Part shown: positions 51,131 through 60,207 of the stretch, one piece after another | Layout: the number at the start of each line of letters is the position of its first letter | Position numbering within the stretch: position 1 is the stretch's first letter | Origin: Bacillota bacterium | GTDB lineage: Bacteria; Bacillota; Dethiobacteria; DTU022 | Direction: 5' to 3' | Assembly: GCA_033549065.1 (NCBI GenBank) | Contig: JAWSUE010000011.1 | Location: forward strand, 1 to 64,000 | DNA: 64,000 nucleotides | Program-made: the position numbers and the translations under genes | Notes under the pieces: generated by a model | Told to the model about the DNA's origin: nothing | The model's input: only the letters and a program-made list of their open reading frames with translations | Database searches by the model: none

Positions 51131-51159
51131 AGTATACTTTTTATAAAAAGTGCTGTCAA
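51131..51159 (-). promoter_or_regulatory. Promoter of the KamA-family gene with palindromic spacer
   Basis: On the minus strand TTGACA (51159-51154), a 17-bp spacer and TATACT (51136-51131) form a near-consensus promoter. The spacer is filled by the perfect 14-bp palindrome CTTTTTATAAAAAG (51137-51150), a likely repressor site. Confidence 0.7.
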
Positions 51160-51193
51160 AAAGGACTCGCAATATTCTTATTACGAGTCCTTT
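51158..51193 (-). terminator. Rho-independent terminator of the secreted protein gene
   Basis: On the minus strand AAAGGACTCG pairs with CGAGTCCTTT across 14 nucleotides and is followed by T residues, 29 bp after the stop of the gene at 51222. Its T-tract meets the -35 box of the next promoter. Confidence 0.8.
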
Positions 51194-51221
51194 ATTATGC
51201 CCAGTAAAAGCTCAAAATTAA

Positions 51222-51827
51222 TTAGCGGTTTATATCCCACCAGCCGGTTTTTGTGCCACCCTTATCTACGGTAGTGCTCTGCCAGACTTCAGCATATCCA
51301 TCAACACGCATTCTCTCATTCAGGTAGCCATCAATAGCGATTTCATTTTTGGTTACTCCGCCAGTGTTGCCGTAATGATTGTCAATCTTTACATATTCAC
51401 CGCCATCATCCTGGCTGTAGGCAATTGTTTGCTTGATGTATCCTTCCTCGCCCGGATCCATTTCCACTCCGGTGTTAACTGTATGATCGCTGCCCATCGT
51501 GTTGGAAGTAAGGATCCGCATATTCCGGTTTAAGCCGGCGTTGGGAGCAGTTGCACCGTAAAATTGTGCGCTCAGGTTAGCGGTAAAGAGACCATCGGTA
51601 TCTTTAGTTCTGATTTCATGACTGCCCTGGGCTGTTCCCACTCCGGCAACCTGGTAAGAACTTTTAAAAGGAGATACTTCTACAGTCTTTTCATGAAATA
51701 CATCTCCCCTGTAAAAGAATCCCGTCCTGGTCAGTGTATATTCTGAGTTCGCTGCCAGTGATGTTAATGCCATTGCAGCAATTAGGATTAAAACAAGTAA
51801 TGATGTTATAATAATGCTTTTCTTCAT
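51222..51827 (-). CDS. Secreted protein of unknown function
   Basis: A 201-residue protein starting MKKSIIITSLLVLILIAAMALTSLAA in two pieces of a classical signal peptide, with cleavage expected after SLAA near residue 26. The mature part is beta-rich, without cysteines, with repeated glycine/asparagine turns (TLTRTGFFYRGDVF, GVEMDPGEEGYIKQTI, GTKTGWWDINR at the end). The start at 51827 has AAAGGAAG 9 bp upstream; a longer frame adds eight residues before the signal. No family recognised. It lies between tRNA-Pro and the aminomutase. Confidence 0.6.
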   Translation of the reverse strand: MKKSIIITSLLVLILIAAMALTSLAANSEYTLTRTGFFYRGDVFHEKTVEVSPFKSSYQVAGVGTAQGSHEIRTKDTDGLFTANLSAQFYGATAPNAGLNRNMRILTSNTMGSDHTVNTGVEMDPGEEGYIKQTIAYSQDDGGEYVKIDNHYGNTGGVTKNEIAIDGYLNERMRVDGYAEVWQSTTVDKGGTKTGWWDINR

Positions 51828-51905
51828 AAGCAGACACTTCCTTTCGATCATGATAACCGCGCAAACATTTTTCCTGATTCAGCACCTCCGATCCGGTTAA
51901 AATAA

Positions 51906-51982
51906 TGGTCGGAGCGACTGGATTTGAACCAGCGACCTCTTGACCCCCAGTCAAGCGCGCTACCAAGCTGCGCCACGCCCCG
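51906..51982 (-). tRNA. tRNA-Pro (GGG)
   Basis: The 77-nt minus-strand sequence folds as a class I tRNA: acceptor CGGGGCG/CGCTCCG (one G-T pair), D-arm GCGCAGCTTGGTAGCGC, anticodon stem CTTGA/TCAAG with loop CTGGGGG (anticodon GGG), T-loop TTCAAAT and encoded CCA. Anticodon GGG and the C1-G72 pair suit tRNA-Pro. Confidence 0.95.
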
Positions 51983-52187
51983 ATGTCATAGAAACCAATT
52001 TCGTTAGTGCATATGCAATTCTTAAATCATTTTAAAGCAACCCCCGTGAAAAGTCAACATGAGCAGTCGCCGGCTTCACAGGCTCAACCTGTCCATTTAA
52101 AGGGACAATAACAGGCTGTGCAGAACTTATAATTAGCTGGTTTCGCATGTTTCAGCCTGTCTCAAATTTCATGGAGGGTAACTTATT
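51983..52187. other. Intergenic region upstream of the PlsY-like gene
   Basis: It contains a TGTCC/GGGACA hairpin near 52088-52108 and several CAGGCT/AGCCTG words (52079, 52112, 52153) that can pair in more than one way, then TATAAT-like sequence near 52128 and the ribosome site GGAGGG. The folding may matter for expression; no known riboswitch is recognised. Confidence 0.35.
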
Positions 52188-52766
52188 ATGCCCTATTTAA
52201 TATTGCTTTTCTCTGCCTATACAATCGGTTCAATTCCTTCTGCCTATATATTCGGTCGAATATTCGGAAAAATTGATATTCGCAGCGCCGGCTCGGGTAA
52301 TGTTGGCGGAATGAATGCGTATCGTGTCGCCGGATTAACCCCCGGGATTTTGACTGTAATTACAGATATTGCAAAGGGCATTCTTGTTGTAGCCATTGCT
52401 CAATCATTTACTTCCGATCTGCTGGTTGTTTTAGCCTGTGCTTTTTTTGCAGTGGCAGGTCATAATTACAGTATTTTTATCGGTTTCAAAGGCGGTAAAG
52501 GTCTTGCTACGGCTTTGGGAGTCTTTCTTATTCTTTCACCATTTACGATCATCTACCTGCTGCTATTTACATTCACTTTATTAGTCCTGATGCGTGATAC
52601 TAATACTGCCTTCGGAAGCTCTGTTGTTCTGCTTCCAATTATACTGGCCATTCAATATAGTGAAATTACCTGGATTTTATTCGGGCTGGCGCTTGCTGTA
52701 ATCATAACAGCCAAGCATCTTAATGATTTTCGCGCTTACAGGCAAGGTCGACGCAAAATAAAATGA
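52188..52766 (+). CDS. PlsY-like glycerol-3-phosphate acyltransferase (divergent paralogue)
   Basis: A 192-residue membrane protein with five or six helices. PlsY motifs are partly kept: IGSIPSAYIFGRI, GSGNVGGMNAYRVAG (the family usually reads GSGNIGATN) and GHNYSIFIGFKGGKGLATALG. PlsY transfers acyl from acyl phosphate to glycerol 3-phosphate. The altered first motif and separate location suggest a paralogue with changed role, because a regular PlsY is encoded 1.3 kb further on. ATG behind GGAGGG. The stop lies 13 bp from the stop of the convergent HD gene. Confidence 0.85.
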   Translation: MPYLILLFSAYTIGSIPSAYIFGRIFGKIDIRSAGSGNVGGMNAYRVAGLTPGILTVITDIAKGILVVAIAQSFTSDLLVVLACAFFAVAGHNYSIFIGFKGGKGLATALGVFLILSPFTIIYLLLFTFTLLVLMRDTNTAFGSSVVLLPIILAIQYSEITWILFGLALAVIITAKHLNDFRAYRQGRRKIK

Positions 52767-52779
52767 TTAAGAACGACTG

Positions 52780-53985
52780 CTAAACTTTGAAATAGCTGAA
52801 AAACTGTCCAAAATTTATTCCGGCTATTGTTTTATTGATATAGCGGCCGTACAACAGCCTGTTGCCTTCTTCCAGGTGATAAGATTTAATGCCGTGAGAA
52901 ATCGAAAGAAATGTTTCAATGTAGGCGGCCAATTGATCACAGGCTTTGATTATTTCACCATCAAGAGGAGAAAATTGATCTTCGTTATACTTCTGATTTA
53001 TCTGATCCGAACTGACTGTTCGGCATAAATCATTTTCAATAATTTTACTTTCAAACTCATTTTCGGTAAAATACTTAAGTTCACTGTGCCAGGCTGTCGG
53101 CAGCAGGGGGAATATCCTCTCTTCAAGCTGCCTGTGCTCGATTTCTTTGATAATCTCATCAATGCCGGTAACCGATTTTTTAACCGGTGATACAATATCC
53201 TTGGTAAGCACTTCCGGCAAATCATGAAAAAGGGCTGCAAAGTAGTTATTATAGATCCGCTTCGGGCAGGCGTCCAACTCAATTGAACAGAGATAACTCA
53301 TCATGGCCACGATCAACATATGTCCCATTACAGAAGTTTTTGGCACTCTCGGAGATTGAGCCCATCGTTGCTGAAACCTGAGCTGACCAACCAGATCCAG
53401 AAAATTGCTTGTTTTTTTACCCAGGGTGAGTTTTTGCACACCGGCTAAATCGAAATGCTCTTCAATTTGGTTGGCAATGGCAGCCCTGGTTTCATCCAAC
53501 CCGTATAACCCTTCATTTAAACGATAAATTATCTTAAATTCCCAGTTTGTCGCAAGGTAATGAGCCGCCTTTAAGATCCTTTTCTCCAGGGTTGATTCAT
53601 CTGTCTGGAGGTAATACTGTTTCATTTGTGCCAGAAGATCGACCCTCAAATCGGTAACTTTATCAACCAAAACATCTTCGATAACCCAACGGTTAAGCTG
53701 TTCTCCCTTCTCGGCCATTAACGTGTAGTAGATAGGAGGCTTAATATCGGTCAGGACAATGCGGTGTAGAAACTCATATAATCCTCCTTCTATCAGCAGA
53801 CGCCAGTTGATCTCAGCTCCGTGATCCGCTTCCTCGATTTTAGCCAGCACATAGGCATAAACCATCTTATGCGCCTGTTTGTCGAGTTCCGTGAAATGCT
53901 CCGGCCTGATATGGTCGTTCCACCGTTGAATACTGGCCGCTTCAAACAGCAATTCCAGCAGTTCTTTTCTGATCAAAGGTCTCAC
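52780..53985 (-). CDS. HD-domain phosphohydrolase-like protein
   Basis: A 401-residue cytosolic protein. The metal-binding HD pair lies in AALFHDLPEVLTKDIVSPVKK near 245-265, with the first His in RVPKTSVMGHMLIVAMMSYL and a late Asp in IKACDQLAAYIE, as in YfbR/HD-superfamily hydrolases of nucleotides. The N-terminal 180 residues are helical and of unknown function. The frame begins with GTG at 53985; a TTG three codons later is also well placed from AGAGGTG, so the start is uncertain. It follows PlsY in transcription direction order but has a gap of 45 bp. Confidence 0.75.
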   Translation of the reverse strand: MRPLIRKELLELLFEAASIQRWNDHIRPEHFTELDKQAHKMVYAYVLAKIEEADHGAEINWRLLIEGGLYEFLHRIVLTDIKPPIYYTLMAEKGEQLNRWVIEDVLVDKVTDLRVDLLAQMKQYYLQTDESTLEKRILKAAHYLATNWEFKIIYRLNEGLYGLDETRAAIANQIEEHFDLAGVQKLTLGKKTSNFLDLVGQLRFQQRWAQSPRVPKTSVMGHMLIVAMMSYLCSIELDACPKRIYNNYFAALFHDLPEVLTKDIVSPVKKSVTGIDEIIKEIEHRQLEERIFPLLPTAWHSELKYFTENEFESKIIENDLCRTVSSDQINQKYNEDQFSPLDGEIIKACDQLAAYIETFLSISHGIKSYHLEEGNRLLYGRYINKTIAGINFGQFFSYFKV

Positions 53986-54030
53986 CTCTTGTGTGCAGAA
54001 TCGAGGTAAATAAAATATTTAACGGTTGAT

Positions 54031-54618
54031 TCATTTCTTTCTGCTTATTTTTGACTCATGGCCTTTCAGCAGCCTACCGATATTCTCATGATGTCGACCG
54101 ACTATCAACGCTGCCATTATCACTCCGAATAATATATAAAGCGGATCGAATCCCAGTAGCCAAAAAAGCAGTGGAGTTGAAAGAGCACCGATGATCGAGC
54201 CCAGCGAAACATAACGGGTTAAAGCAACTATAATTACAAAAAGGGCCAGAAGTATAATGGCTACCCATCCTGATAGCGCAACAACCGCTCCGACACCGGT
54301 TGCCACTGCTTTCCCACCTTTAAAGCGTAGAAAGACTGGAAAGCTATGGCCGATCATTGCCAGCAACCCAGCTGATAGATAGACAGCAGGCTGGTCGCTA
54401 ACGGCTCTGGCCAATAGTACGGCAAAAAACCCTTTTGCAAAGTCGAGAAGAAATACCGGTAGCGCTGCCTTCCAGCCCATCACTCTCAGGACATTTGTTG
54501 CCCCTATATTTCCGCTCCCGTGGGCCCGGATATCGGTTTTACCGATAATTTGTGCCAGTAAATAACCAAAGGGTATTGAACCGAGTAAATAAGCAGCAAT
54601 TAATATAAAAAAGATCAC
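54031..54618 (-). CDS. plsY: Glycerol-3-phosphate acyltransferase PlsY
   Basis: A 195-residue membrane enzyme of the PlsX/PlsY route. Motifs: YLLGSIPFGYLLAQIIGKTD, HGSGNIGATNVLRVMG, GHSFPVFLRFKGGKAVATGVG, and VGRHHENIGRLLKG at the end. The open frame starts further up at 54705, but that would overlap der; GTG 54618-54616 has GGGGAG 6 bp away and lies just after the der stop. It makes lysophosphatidic acid at the inner membrane. Confidence 0.92.
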   Translation of the reverse strand: MIFFILIAAYLLGSIPFGYLLAQIIGKTDIRAHGSGNIGATNVLRVMGWKAALPVFLLDFAKGFFAVLLARAVSDQPAVYLSAGLLAMIGHSFPVFLRFKGGKAVATGVGAVVALSGWVAIILLALFVIIVALTRYVSLGSIIGALSTPLLFWLLGFDPLYILFGVIMAALIVGRHHENIGRLLKGHESKISRKK

Positions 54619-54619
54619 T

Positions 54620-55951
54620 TTATTCTCCCCTTCTCTGCCGTTTTCTGAATTTAATAATGATGGGGGTTCCCGTAAAATCAAAAGATTCTCGAAGTCTGTT
54701 TTCAAGATAGCGCTTGTAAGAAAAATGTATCAGATCCGGTTCATTGGCAAAGAATACAAATGTCGGCGGTTTTACTGAAGGTTGGGTGACGTAATAAAAT
54801 TTCACGTTTTTCCCCTTCACTGACGGAGGTGGGTTGACGGCAACTGCATCCTGTAATAACTCATTTAGGTAAGAGGTGGAAATACGTTTATACTGTTCCT
54901 GCCATACTTTTATAATTACCGGAAACAATCTGTCCAATCTCCAGCCGGTAAGGGCTGATACAAATACAACCGGCGCATACGGCACAAAGTTAAGATAATC
55001 TTTTATCTTATCCAGATATTCGGACCTGCTGTTTTCTTCGCCACGAACCAGATCCCATTTGTTCACAACAATGATCAGACCCCTGCCTGCCTGGTCAACA
55101 TAGCCGGCCAATCTTTGATCCTGTTCTGCTATCCCACTTTCGCCATCAAGCAGCAGCAGCGCCAGATCTGCTCTCTGAACTGCTTTTAATGAACGCAAAA
55201 CACTGTAGTACTCCACAGCATTTTTAACTTTGCTCTTACGGCGCATCCCTGCCGTATCAATAAGTATACATGGAGTATCGTTGTAGATAAAATGAGTATC
55301 GACCGCTTCCCGGGTTGTGCCCGGAATCTGACTGACAATTACCCTATCTTCGCCTAAAATAGTGTTGATCAAGGATGATTTACCCACGTTTGGTCGACCT
55401 ATTACAGCTACTTTAACTGCTTCATTTTCAGCAGCATCTTCAACACCTGGGCCTTCCGGCAGAAGGCTGCATATCCTGTCAAGAAGATCGCCCGTTCCCC
55501 GGCCATGTGCAGCGGCAATCAACTGCGGATCTCCGAAACCCAGACTGTAAAAATTATACTTCTCGGATTCAAGCTCCATGTAATCAATTTTATTGATAAC
55601 AGGGATAACTGTTTTGCCGCTTCTTCGCAACAATTCAGCGACCTCTTCATCAAGTGCGGTAATCCCTTCTCTTCCATCAAGGAGGAAAATGATCAAATGA
55701 GCTTCATCAATAGCGAGGTCAACCTGACGTTTTACCTGCACGGAGATCTGATCTGTCTCACCAAAGGTAATACCGCCGGTATCTATAATAACTATCGAGC
55801 GGCCGCACCATTCAGAAATTCCGTAAAGGCGGTCTCTGGTAACCCCCGGTACTTTTTCTTCAATAGCGGTTCGGGCTGAGGTCAAACGGTTAAAAAGGGT
55901 TGATTTACCCACATTTGGTCGGCCGACTATGGCAACTACATTACCGGTCAA
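54620..55951 (-). CDS. der: Ribosome biogenesis GTPase Der
   Basis: A 443-residue protein with two G domains and a C-terminal KH-like domain. First P-loop GRPNVGKSTLFNRL near 9, with VPGVTRD and DTGG; second P-loop GRPNVGKSSLINTI near 185, with IPGTTRE, DTAG and NKWD. Der helps 50S subunit assembly. The start is TTG 55951-55949, which overlaps the stop of the DUF512 gene; GGAGG lies 9 bp upstream, so this unusual codon is well supported. Confidence 0.95.
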   Translation of the reverse strand: MTGNVVAIVGRPNVGKSTLFNRLTSARTAIEEKVPGVTRDRLYGISEWCGRSIVIIDTGGITFGETDQISVQVKRQVDLAIDEAHLIIFLLDGREGITALDEEVAELLRRSGKTVIPVINKIDYMELESEKYNFYSLGFGDPQLIAAAHGRGTGDLLDRICSLLPEGPGVEDAAENEAVKVAVIGRPNVGKSSLINTILGEDRVIVSQIPGTTREAVDTHFIYNDTPCILIDTAGMRRKSKVKNAVEYYSVLRSLKAVQRADLALLLLDGESGIAEQDQRLAGYVDQAGRGLIIVVNKWDLVRGEENSRSEYLDKIKDYLNFVPYAPVVFVSALTGWRLDRLFPVIIKVWQEQYKRISTSYLNELLQDAVAVNPPPSVKGKNVKFYYVTQPSVKPPTFVFFANEPDLIHFSYKRYLENRLRESFDFTGTPIIIKFRKRQRRGE

Positions 55952-57297
55952 TTAATTTTTCCTCCACTCTTCTCTCTATAAAAGTCCAGCTTACTGATAT
56001 GGGATAACAGTTCCTTCGGCCCTCGTGCAGTCAGGACAGGCACTCCCAGATCAGCTTCCAATTTTTTTAATAAAACTCCATCCAGAAATTTTGACGTTTT
56101 TTCGTTAACCAGATGATTAGATATAAATACAACATCCCCCGGGTTATTTCCTTCCATGGCCTTCAGCAGATCACTTGCTGTCAAAAGACCGGCGACTGTC
56201 ACTTCTTCTCCAAAATATTTATTTGTGGCGATTATCAGGCTAACCCTGATTCCCTTAAACTCAGTCAGCCAGTCGGCCATTTTTTTTAAAAGAGGACCTG
56301 CACTTTGACCGGTAATGATTGTTACTGACATTTCCCCCGTTCTTAAATCCAAATCATTTTCTGAAAGCCGGTTCAGTTCATCAAGAAATATCCTGGCCAT
56401 TCCTATTCCATTTTCAAGTTGTGGAAAACCTTCATATTCCTCTTCGTCCGGAATTTCAGAACCGGCAAGCATATAGAGTTCATCAGCAGCAAAAACAAAT
56501 CTGCTGTCTCTCTTTTCCAGATATTCTTTCTGGATTTTCTCTACTTGTTCAAGTAGAGTCCGGGCACTAATTCCATTAAATTTTTTTAATTTTACCAGGC
56601 CACTCCTGTGGACTGTCAGACCAACAGGAACTAAAGCAACCGACAAAATTGCCGGGCCCATTGAGTCGAGATCACTGATCGTCCTCAGCATTTCATCCCC
56701 TGTATTGAAACCGGGGCATAATACAATCTGGGAGTGAATCTGGATACCACCATCGATTAATTTTTGCAGTACATCGAGACCACGCTCCGCAAGTTTATTG
56801 CCAAACATTAACTGGCGCAGCTTGCGGTTAGTCGTATGAACTGAAACGTAAAGAGGACTCATCCTCAACCTGATTATCCGATCTACTTCCGCATCGGTGA
56901 GTCTGTTTAAAGTTATAAAATTTCCATAAAGGAATGAAAGCCTGTAATCATCATCCTTAATAAAGACCGTCGATCGTATCTCTTTCGGGTTTTGATCAAC
57001 AAAACAGAAGATACATTTATTACCGCATCGTTTCATCTCCGACAGTGTAGGGGGATCAAACTGCATCCCCAAAGAGGTATCAGCTGCCTTCTGAATCTTG
57101 ATCCGTTTTAGCCTTCCATCGTCTGTCAACATTAAAAGTATAAGACTTTCATCCGCTTCAAGTATTTTATAATCGATTATATCGGCTGGAACACTGCCGT
57201 CAATTCTCAGCAGACGCCACCCGACCCTGATGCCTGCTTTTTCGGCAGGTGAATTTTTCTTTACATGATCTACCAGGTAACCTTTATTTTCTTTCAT
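55948..57297 (-). CDS. PDZ/radical SAM-like DUF512 protein
   Basis: A 449-residue protein common in Clostridia and cyanobacteria, usually next to der. Residues 5-50 are PDZ-like (VKKNSPAEKAGIRVGWRLLRID), residues 75-280 a radical-SAM-like barrel with CGNKCIFCFVDQNPK holding the cysteine motif, and residues 285-440 the DUF512 tail (VTIITGQSAGPLL, VFISNHLVNEKTSKFLDGV). The function is unknown. The ATG follows GGAGATC; the stop overlaps the TTG of der, so the pair is translationally coupled. Confidence 0.85.
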   Translation of the reverse strand: MKENKGYLVDHVKKNSPAEKAGIRVGWRLLRIDGSVPADIIDYKILEADESLILLMLTDDGRLKRIKIQKAADTSLGMQFDPPTLSEMKRCGNKCIFCFVDQNPKEIRSTVFIKDDDYRLSFLYGNFITLNRLTDAEVDRIIRLRMSPLYVSVHTTNRKLRQLMFGNKLAERGLDVLQKLIDGGIQIHSQIVLCPGFNTGDEMLRTISDLDSMGPAILSVALVPVGLTVHRSGLVKLKKFNGISARTLLEQVEKIQKEYLEKRDSRFVFAADELYMLAGSEIPDEEEYEGFPQLENGIGMARIFLDELNRLSENDLDLRTGEMSVTIITGQSAGPLLKKMADWLTEFKGIRVSLIIATNKYFGEEVTVAGLLTASDLLKAMEGNNPGDVVFISNHLVNEKTSKFLDGVLLKKLEADLGVPVLTARGPKELLSHISKLDFYREKSGGKIN

Positions 57298-57426
57298 TAG
57301 TGATCTCCATACTTTATGTTCATTCCACCTGTGAGCCGACTACCACGGGCAGGACGCAATAGCCTGTTACCTGGGCAAGTCCGTAATTAATGCGGTAAGC
57401 AGCTTCTGGTTTCCAGTAATAGCATT
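57298..57426. other. Intergenic region between ispH-rpsA and the DUF512 gene
   Basis: After the terminator at 57427 the region holds a 34-codon stretch on the minus strand (AAYRINYGLAQVTGYC, then PVVVGSQVE and stop) lacking a start codon. It may be the tail of a lost gene or chance. The promoter for the DUF512-der-plsY unit should be here, but no good match stands out. Confidence 0.35.
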
Positions 57427-57457
57427 AAAAAACAGGGGCGAACCTGTTGTTCGCCCC
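57427..57457 (-). terminator. Rho-independent terminator of the ispH-rpsA operon
   Basis: On the minus strand GGGGCGAAC pairs perfectly with GTTCGCCCC across five nucleotides and is followed by TGTTTTTT, 36 bp after the ispH-rpsA stop. Confidence 0.9.
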
Positions 57458-57493
57458 GGGTTCGCTCAATCGACCAGATATGTGCATTTAAAC

Positions 57494-59554
57494 CTATTCA
57501 CCTTCCGGTATTTTTTCCTCTCCGGGTTCAGTTTCATTATCTTTGTCATTCTTTTTGAAATCACCCTCGTCGAAGAGATCACCGAAGACATCTCCCAGTG
57601 TAACATTCCCTTCATCCATGCCATTCCCAGATATACCTTCCATTGAAACACTAATCCCACCAGCTTCTTTAATGCTGAGACTTATCCGTTTAGATTTCGG
57701 TTTTATTTCAAGTATTTTAACCTCAACATTTTCACCTTCAGCCAATACTTCAGCCGGATTGTTTACATGGAAATCAGCAAGCTGCGATATGTGAGCCAAA
57801 CCTTCCACCCCGGGCATTATTTCTATAAAAGCGCCAAAATTAACAAGTCGGGTTACTTTTCCGGTAACTATCTGACCGTTTTCGAGTTCCTCTACCGCTT
57901 TTGTCCACGGATCGGTCTGGGTATGCCTCAGTGAAAGGCTTATGCGATCTTTTTCAGGAATTATTTCAATCACTTTAACTTCTACTTCCTCACCAACCTT
58001 CAGAACTTCAGAAGGATGACCGACACGTTCCCAGGATAATTCCGAAATGTGAATCAGTCCGTCAATCCCTCCGATATCGACAAAAGCACCGAAATTGGTC
58101 AACCTCTTAATTACCCCTGATATGGTTGAACCGGCTTCCAAAGTATTGAAGATTTCTTCTTTTTTCCTGTTATTCTCTTCCTCAACAACTTTCTTCCTGC
58201 TCAGTATCAACTTGCCCTTTTCTTTATCATATTCCTGAACTTTAAACTCAATTTCCCTGTTTTGAAATTCGTTAAAATCGGGAATATAGCGTACATCAAC
58301 CAGCGAGCCGGGCATAAATCCATCTATCCCGTGACCCAGGTCAATAATCAATCCGGCAGGAATAACCTGCTTAACCCTTCCGGTTATAATTTTTTCATCT
58401 GTCATTGCTGCTTCAAGCTCATTCAATCTGGAATCCCGGGCTAATCTCTTGTGCGATACCGTTATCTTCCCTTCCTGGTCATCAACATCAAGGACAGTTA
58501 CTTCAATACTTTCTTCAGGCACGAACAGATCAGTAAGTGATTTATTATCTTCAAGATATACTTCCTCAGCAGGAAGTATGGCCTCAGTTTTCGATCCAAT
58601 ATCAACAAAAACCTCATCAGCAGTAACCCTGGCAATTTTACCGGTAACCTGTTCACCAACCTGGGCTACCCTTAGTTCACCTTCAAATTCAAAACCCTCT
58701 TCGTTGTTAACTTCCAGACTCTCGTTCTCCATTTTCTCCACGACCTCCTTAATCGTCCAGGAAGGAGTTGAAGCTCCCGCTACAACTCCAAATCTGTTGT
58801 ATCCTTTCAAAAAAGAATTTTTCAACTCCCCTGCATTTGCTATTCGACATGCCGGTTTTAATTGCCGGCATTTATCATAAAGGGCTTTCGTATTCGCGCT
58901 CATTTTACTGCCAACAACTATCAGCGCCTCTACCCTTCTTGCCAGTTCTGTTACTTCTTCCTGCCTGAGCCCCGTCTCGGGACATAAAGTATTATAGACA
59001 GCCCCTTCAGGAAACTTATTCATAAAACTTTCAATTACTTTTTCAAAGAGTTCCTTGTTTCCCGTAGTCTGTGAGATTAATACTATTCCATTCTGCTTTT
59101 CAATGTTTTCGAGATCATCCGGGTGAGTTATCACCTCGGCTGTACCTCCCGACCATCCAACTATTCCAATAACTTCAGGGTGATTTCTGTTACCAAATAC
59201 TATTATTTTATAGCCTTTCTTATGATAATCTTCCGCCAGCTTTTGAACTTTGCGCACACGTGGACAGGTCAGATCAATCATTCGCGGCGTGGACATCGTT
59301 TCGAGTTTTTTTAGGATTTCCGGGGTAACTCCGTGAGTTCTGATAGCGATGAAGGCGCCGTGAGCTTCTTCAGGCAGTTCAACAACATCTACTCCGTGAT
59401 CGCTTAAATAACTTATAACCTCTTCGTTATGGACCAGAGGCCCCAGTGTCACACCTGCTCCATACTTTTCAGCATTATCTAACAGGAAACTAACAGCCCT
59501 GTTAACCCCGGAGCAAAAACCGGCTTTACCGGCTACAATGATTTCCAATATCAA
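57494..59554 (-). CDS. ispH: IspH (HMBPP reductase)-ribosomal protein S1 fusion
   Basis: A 686-residue fusion known from Clostridia. Residues 1-280 are 4-hydroxy-3-methylbut-2-enyl diphosphate reductase, the last step of the MEP isoprenoid pathway; the cluster cysteines are Cys14 (AGFCSGVNRAV), Cys97 (LTCPRV) and Cys191 (NTLCPETG). Residues 305-640 hold four S1 RNA-binding repeats (for example GTISGVIKRLTNFGAFVDIGG-like blocks near 480 and VTRLVNFGAFIEIMPG near 565), and the tail is acidic. The frame begins with TTG at 59554, or a second TTG two codons on, behind AAAGGCAGG. The reason for joining the two functions is unknown. Confidence 0.93.
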   Translation of the reverse strand: MILEIIVAGKAGFCSGVNRAVSFLLDNAEKYGAGVTLGPLVHNEEVISYLSDHGVDVVELPEEAHGAFIAIRTHGVTPEILKKLETMSTPRMIDLTCPRVRKVQKLAEDYHKKGYKIIVFGNRNHPEVIGIVGWSGGTAEVITHPDDLENIEKQNGIVLISQTTGNKELFEKVIESFMNKFPEGAVYNTLCPETGLRQEEVTELARRVEALIVVGSKMSANTKALYDKCRQLKPACRIANAGELKNSFLKGYNRFGVVAGASTPSWTIKEVVEKMENESLEVNNEEGFEFEGELRVAQVGEQVTGKIARVTADEVFVDIGSKTEAILPAEEVYLEDNKSLTDLFVPEESIEVTVLDVDDQEGKITVSHKRLARDSRLNELEAAMTDEKIITGRVKQVIPAGLIIDLGHGIDGFMPGSLVDVRYIPDFNEFQNREIEFKVQEYDKEKGKLILSRKKVVEEENNRKKEEIFNTLEAGSTISGVIKRLTNFGAFVDIGGIDGLIHISELSWERVGHPSEVLKVGEEVEVKVIEIIPEKDRISLSLRHTQTDPWTKAVEELENGQIVTGKVTRLVNFGAFIEIMPGVEGLAHISQLADFHVNNPAEVLAEGENVEVKILEIKPKSKRISLSIKEAGGISVSMEGISGNGMDEGNVTLGDVFGDLFDEGDFKKNDKDNETEPGEEKIPEGE

Positions 59555-59595
59555 GCCTGCCTTTCTTAAGGACCTGAAAATAATTTATTATTTAT

Positions 59596-60195
59596 TCAGG
59601 ATTTAAGGTTTTCTATATACTGCATAATTGTATTACTCATTTCTTCAAGCCTGGCTTTCTTTTCTTCCTTATTTTCATAAACCAAAGGCGGAAGGACAAA
59701 TGGTTTGCCTATATGAATATGCAGCGGTTTAAATAACCTGTAAGGCCCGGGTATTGCAACTGGTAAAACAGGAACACCACTGCGCACGGCAATTAAAGCA
59801 GCTCCATTGTAGGCTTTTTGCAGTTGACCATCTTTGCTTCTGGAACCTTCCGGAAAAAGGCCGAGCACTTCACCCTCCTGTAATAATCTATAGGCTGTTT
59901 TAATTGCCGAATAGTCAGCTTCCTGGCGATTAACCGGAAAAGCGCCTACTTTTCTTAAAAGATATGCAAATATTGGGTTGCTGAAAACCTCTTTTTTGGC
60001 CATAAAGTTAACCCTGATTCTGGAAGGGATTGCCGCTCCGACTGTCATCGGATCCAACCATTTTATATGATTCGAACAGACTATATAAGGTTTACGGGTC
60101 GGTAAATTCTCTCTGCCGTGAATTCGCAGACAGTAAAATATTTTGAGATAAAGATAAAATATATTTCTCCCAAATTTGTAAAACAATATACTCAC
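59596..60195 (-). CDS. plsC: 1-acyl-sn-glycerol-3-phosphate acyltransferase
   Basis: A 199-residue membrane-bound acyltransferase making phosphatidic acid. The HX4D motif is NHIKWLDPM near 42-50 and the second motif FPEGSRSKDG near 117; an N-terminal hydrophobic stretch anchors it. The frame starts with GTG 60195, 12 bp after cmk, behind a weak ribosome site, so a coupled start is likely. PlsY in this window supplies its substrate. Confidence 0.92.
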   Translation of the reverse strand: MSILFYKFGRNIFYLYLKIFYCLRIHGRENLPTRKPYIVCSNHIKWLDPMTVGAAIPSRIRVNFMAKKEVFSNPIFAYLLRKVGAFPVNRQEADYSAIKTAYRLLQEGEVLGLFPEGSRSKDGQLQKAYNGAALIAVRSGVPVLPVAIPGPYRLFKPLHIHIGKPFVLPPLVYENKEEKKARLEEMSNTIMQYIENLKS

Positions 60196-60207
60196 CCGTT
60201 CGCCTTA

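Noticed and set aside
57330-57425. A 34-codon minus-strand stretch AAYRINYGLAQVTGYC... ahead of the DUF512 gene
   Set aside because: There is no start codon and it is too short to assign; it may be a gene remnant, but chance cannot be excluded.
58449-58880. A 143-codon plus-strand frame opposite ispH-rpsA
   Set aside because: Ser/Thr-rich reverse reading of S1-repeat coding sequence, with no independent support.
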